From contig JBBRLG010000259.1 in the NCBI GenBank assembly GCA_038231495.1, positions 1-10,096 of the forward strand: a stretch of 10,096 bases of DNA, written 5' to 3'. Below, piece after piece: positions 7,710 to 10,096 of this stretch (positions are counted from its first letter, which is position 1; the number at the start of each line of letters is the position of its first letter). The notes under the pieces are model-generated. The model did no database searches, was not told the origin of the DNA, and saw only the letters and a list, made by a program, of their open reading frames with translations. The position numbers and the translations under genes were made by a program. Source of the stretch: JBBRLG01 sp038231495. Its GTDB lineage: Bacteria; Planctomycetota; Planctomycetia; Gemmatales; Gemmataceae.

Positions 7710-9383
7710 ATGTCCGAACAATACATTTTCACGATCGAGAGCCTTACCAAAGCCTACGCCAAGCGCGAGGTGCTCAAGAACATCTGGCTGGCGTTTTACC
7801 CCGGTGCGAAGATCGGCGTCATCGGCAGCAACGGGGCCGGCAAGAGCAGCCTCCTGCGCATCATGGCCGGCGAAGACAAGGATTTCATGGGCACCGCCCG
7901 GCTCGCGCCCGGCTTCACCGTGGGCCACGTGCCGCAGGAGCCGCGCCTCGACGAGACGAAGGACGTGCTCGGCAACCTCGAAGCCGCCGTCGCCCCGACC
8001 CGTGCCTTGCTCCTGCGCAGCGAAGAACTGGGCATGAAGTTCGGCGAAAACCTGACCGAGGCCGAGATGGAGAAAGTGCAGGCGGAGTTCGACCGCGTGC
8101 AGGACGCCATCAACGCCGCCAACGCCTGGGACCTGGACCGCCAGCTCGAAATCGCCATGGACGCCATGCGCCTGCCGCCGGGCGATTCCCAAATCGCCAC
8201 GCTCTCCGGCGGCGAAAAACGCCGGGTGGGGTTGTGCAAGGCACTTCTTGCCAAACCCGACATGCTGTTGCTCGACGAGCCGACCAACCATCTCGACGCC
8301 GAGTCGGTCGCGTGGTTGGAACGGACGTTGCAGGAATACACCGGCACGGTCGTCGCCGTCACCCACGACCGCTACTTCCTCGACAACGTCGCCCAGTGGA
8401 TTCTCGAACTGGACCGCGGCGTCGGCATCCCGTGGAAGGGCAACTATTCGTCGTGGCTGGAACAGAAGGGCAAGCGCTTGCAGCAGGAGGAGAAGCAGGA
8501 GTCCGCACGCCGTAAGGCTCTGGCCCGCGAACTGGAATGGGCGCGAATGGCGCCGCGCGCACGGGTCGCCAAGAGCAAGGCGCGTCTGAACCTGTACGAA
8601 AAACTCGCCAGCCAGGAGTACGAGGAGCGCGAGGATGAACTGGTCTTGCAGGTGCCGCCCGGCCCGCACCTCGGCGATTTGGTGGTCCGTGCCGAGAACC
8701 TGCGCAAGGGTTACGGCGACAACCTGCTGATGGAGGATCTGAATTTCGACCTGCCGCGCGGCGGCATTGTCGGCATCATCGGCCCCAACGGCGCGGGCAA
8801 GACGACGCTGTTCCGCATGATCGTCGGCCAGGAGAAGCCGGACGAAGGTGCCCTGCGCGTCGGTGATACCGTGGTGCCGGCCTACGTCGATCAGGGCCGC
8901 GACACGCTCGTCAACACGAACACGGTATTCGAGGAAATCACCGGCGGCGTCGATTACCTGATGCTCGGCAAGCGCAAGGTAGCGTCGCGCGGCTACGTCT
9001 CGCGCTTCAACTTCAAGGGGCCGGACCAGCAGCGCAAGGTGGGCGAACTATCCGGCGGCGAGCGCAACCGCGTCCACCTGGCGAAGCTCTTGCGCAGCGG
9101 CGGCAACCTGCTGCTGTTGGACGAACCGACGAACGATCTGGACGTGGACACGTTGCGGGCGTTGGAGGAGGCGTTGTTAAACTTTGGCGGTTGTGCGGTG
9201 GTGATTACCCACGACCGCTGGTTTTTGGACCGCGTCGCGACGCACATCCTGGCGTTCGAGGGCGACAGCAAAACGGTCTGGTGCGAGGGCAACTACCAGG
9301 CGTACGAAACGCAGCGCAAACAGCGCCTCGGCGTCGAGGCGGACCAGCCGCACCGAATTAAGTACAAGAAACTCCATCAGTAG
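7710..9383 (+). CDS. ettA: energy-dependent translational throttle protein EttA (ABC-F ATPase)
   Basis: Predicted 557 residues, close to the 555 of E. coli EttA. Two ABC ATPase domains lie in one chain with no membrane segment, as in ABC-F proteins. Domain 1 has Walker A GSNGAGKSS (39-47), the EttA arm insertion (about 95-140), signature LSGGEKRR (165-172), Walker B LLLDEP with catalytic Glu190, and His219. The basic, helical linker (about 245-315) that reaches the P-site tRNA follows. Domain 2 has GPNGAGKTT (358-366), LSGGERNR (447-454), LLLLDEP with Glu472, and His501. The ending PHRIKYKKLHQ matches the EttA-type tail. EttA binds the ribosomal E site and gates entry into elongation according to the ATP/ADP level. 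All catalytic residues are intact. ATG 7710 follows GAGAAGGG closely. The gene is preceded by heptamer repeats and followed by a palindrome before the next ABC gene. Confidence 0.96.
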   Translation: MSEQYIFTIESLTKAYAKREVLKNIWLAFYPGAKIGVIGSNGAGKSSLLRIMAGEDKDFMGTARLAPGFTVGHVPQEPRLDETKDVLGNLEAAVAPTRALLLRSEELGMKFGENLTEAEMEKVQAEFDRVQDAINAANAWDLDRQLEIAMDAMRLPPGDSQIATLSGGEKRRVGLCKALLAKPDMLLLDEPTNHLDAESVAWLERTLQEYTGTVVAVTHDRYFLDNVAQWILELDRGVGIPWKGNYSSWLEQKGKRLQQEEKQESARRKALARELEWARMAPRARVAKSKARLNLYEKLASQEYEEREDELVLQVPPGPHLGDLVVRAENLRKGYGDNLLMEDLNFDLPRGGIVGIIGPNGAGKTTLFRMIVGQEKPDEGALRVGDTVVPAYVDQGRDTLVNTNTVFEEITGGVDYLMLGKRKVASRGYVSRFNFKGPDQQRKVGELSGGERNRVHLAKLLRSGGNLLLLDEPTNDLDVDTLRALEEALLNFGGCAVVITHDRWFLDRVATHILAFEGDSKTVWCEGNYQAYETQRKQRLGVEADQPHRIKYKKLHQ

Positions 9384-9399
9384 AGCGAAGGTATCTATA

Positions 9400-9443
9400 G
9401 CCGCTTACGGCTGAGCGCGCCGGCGCGCTCAGCCGCAAGCGGC
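9400..9443. terminator. 44-bp palindrome, REP-like, possible terminator after ettA
   Basis: Arms 9400-9421 and 9422-9443 are reverse complements with one mismatch in 22 and no loop bases. The sequence also splits into three consecutive hairpins: GCCG-CTTA-CGGC at 9400-9411, a 22-bp perfect palindrome at 9411-9432, and GCCGC-AA-GCGGC at 9432-9443. It begins 17 nt after the ettA stop. It is very GC-rich with no U-run, so termination is possible but not shown; a dispersed REP-type element is equally likely. Confidence 0.6.
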
Positions 9444-9463
9444 AATACAACCGAGACCGAGCC

Positions 9464-10096
9464 ATGATGGAACTTGTGGACGTCACGAAGCACTACCAGC
9501 AAGGACGCCGCAACGTCCAGGCGGTGCGCGGCGTCAGCCTGCACATCGGGGCCAGTGAATTCGTGTCCATCATGGGGCCGAGCGGCTCCGGCAAGTCCAC
9601 ACTCATGCACCTGCTCGGTGCCCTCGACACGCCGACGACCGGCAAAGCCCTCTTCCGCGGCCGCGACCTCAACGTCATGTCCGACCGCGACCGCGCCTTC
9701 TTTCGCCGCGGCTGCATCGGCTTCGTCTTTCAGTTCTTCAACCTGCTGCCCACGCTGACGGCCGCCGAGAACGTCGCGTTGCCGTTGCTGTTGGCGCGGC
9801 AGTCCCACGCCAAGGCCGTTGACAAGGCCCGTGGCGCGCTGGAGCGCGTCGGCCTGCGCGACCGGGCCGACCACTTCCCCGACGAAATGTCCGGCGGCGA
9901 GATGCAGCGCGTCGCCATCGCCCGCGCCCTGATCGCCGAGCCGGACGCGGTACTGTGCGACGAGCCGACCGGCAATCTCGACTCGGTCAACAGCAAGGAA
10001 ATCCTGCGACTGTTGCGCAGCCTGCCGGAGACCGAGGGGCGTACCGTCATCATGGTGACGCACGACCCCAGCGCCGCGGCCTACGGCGACCGGCTC
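9464..10096 (+). CDS. LolD/MacB-type ABC transporter ATPase, 3' end outside window
   Basis: 211 codons are visible from ATG 9464 (or the next codon, ATG 9467); the frame is open at the window end. Family members are about 220-250 residues, so only a short C-terminal part is missing. Walker A GPSGSGKST is at 38-46, the Q-loop FVFQ at 87-90, signature MSGGEMQRV at 142-150 (a variant of the usual LSGGQQQRV type), Walker B AVLCDEP at 162-168 with Glu167, the D-loop TGNLDS at 169-174, and the switch His200 in VTHD. The A-E-N-V-A-L-P segment and TGNLDS are typical of the LolD/MacB/FtsE group, which powers lipoprotein release, efflux or mechanotransmission through an FtsX-like permease. The permease is expected downstream, beyond the window. 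The upstream ribosome site is weak (GAGACCGAG). Co-transcription with ettA is possible but the palindrome lies between them. Confidence 0.92.
   Translation, partial: MMELVDVTKHYQQGRRNVQAVRGVSLHIGASEFVSIMGPSGSGKSTLMHLLGALDTPTTGKALFRGRDLNVMSDRDRAFFRRGCIGFVFQFFNLLPTLTAAENVALPLLLARQSHAKAVDKARGALERVGLRDRADHFPDEMSGGEMQRVAIARALIAEPDAVLCDEPTGNLDSVNSKEILRLLRSLPETEGRTVIMVTHDPSAAAYGDRL

Noticed and set aside
7617..8669. Long minus-strand open frame (350 codons) across the ettA gene
   Set aside because: It is the antisense shadow of a clearly conserved EttA sequence; high-GC genes often produce such frames.
9395..10063. Minus-strand open frame (222 codons) opposite the LolD-type ATPase, and the plus-strand frame at 9474
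   Set aside because: The plus frame starting at 9464 carries Walker A, signature, Walker B and switch His in order; the others are shadows.

Overview
The window looks like chromosome from a high-GC planctomycete, probably near the Gemmataceae/Pirellulales type. The clearest evidence is the back-to-back pair of a planctomycete cytochrome-c protein (PSCyt1/PSCyt2/PSD1, also called DUF1549/DUF1553) and a DUF1501 protein, a combination expanded mainly in Planctomycetes and relatives. A secreted ThuA-like protein and a secreted glucuronoyl-esterase-like hydrolase fit the same picture. No rRNA, tRNA, transposase, integrase, phage gene or CRISPR array was seen.

Layout. Bases 1-130 are C-rich low-complexity sequence that looks like a contig end. 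At 251-1531 (+) lies an exported CE15-like esterase. It faces a block of five minus-strand genes at 1602-7238. In order of transcription these are the 816-residue PSCyt/PSD1 cytochrome protein, the DUF1501 protein (8 nt between the genes with the start chosen here), a four-cysteine zinc-ribbon-like protein of 128 residues, an overlapping small protein of about 108 residues, and a ThuA-domain protein. The esterase and the ThuA gene converge on a 32-bp perfect inverted repeat whose two arms contain both stop codons. A 471-bp intergenic region (7239-7709) holds a candidate promoter for the minus block, a 12-bp inverted repeat, two different arrays of 7-bp repeats and a candidate promoter for the plus strand. 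Rightward from there are an EttA-type ABC-F ATPase (7710-9383), a 44-bp palindrome, and a LolD/MacB-type ABC ATPase cut by the window end.

How the genes may work together. The esterase, ThuA protein and cytochrome/DUF1501 pair all carry export signals and are typical of the large planctomycete repertoire for breaking down complex, often sulfated, polysaccharides outside the cytoplasm. That joint role is inference from family and context. EttA is a housekeeping ribosome-associated factor, and the last gene is the ATPase of a lipoprotein- or MacB-type exporter whose permease should lie just outside the window.

The less ordinary content is the set of non-coding repeats (three unrelated families sharing a 7-bp period, and a palindrome able to fold as a cloverleaf) and the pair of small overlapping genes of unknown function. 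I saw no convincing complete new defence or mobile system.
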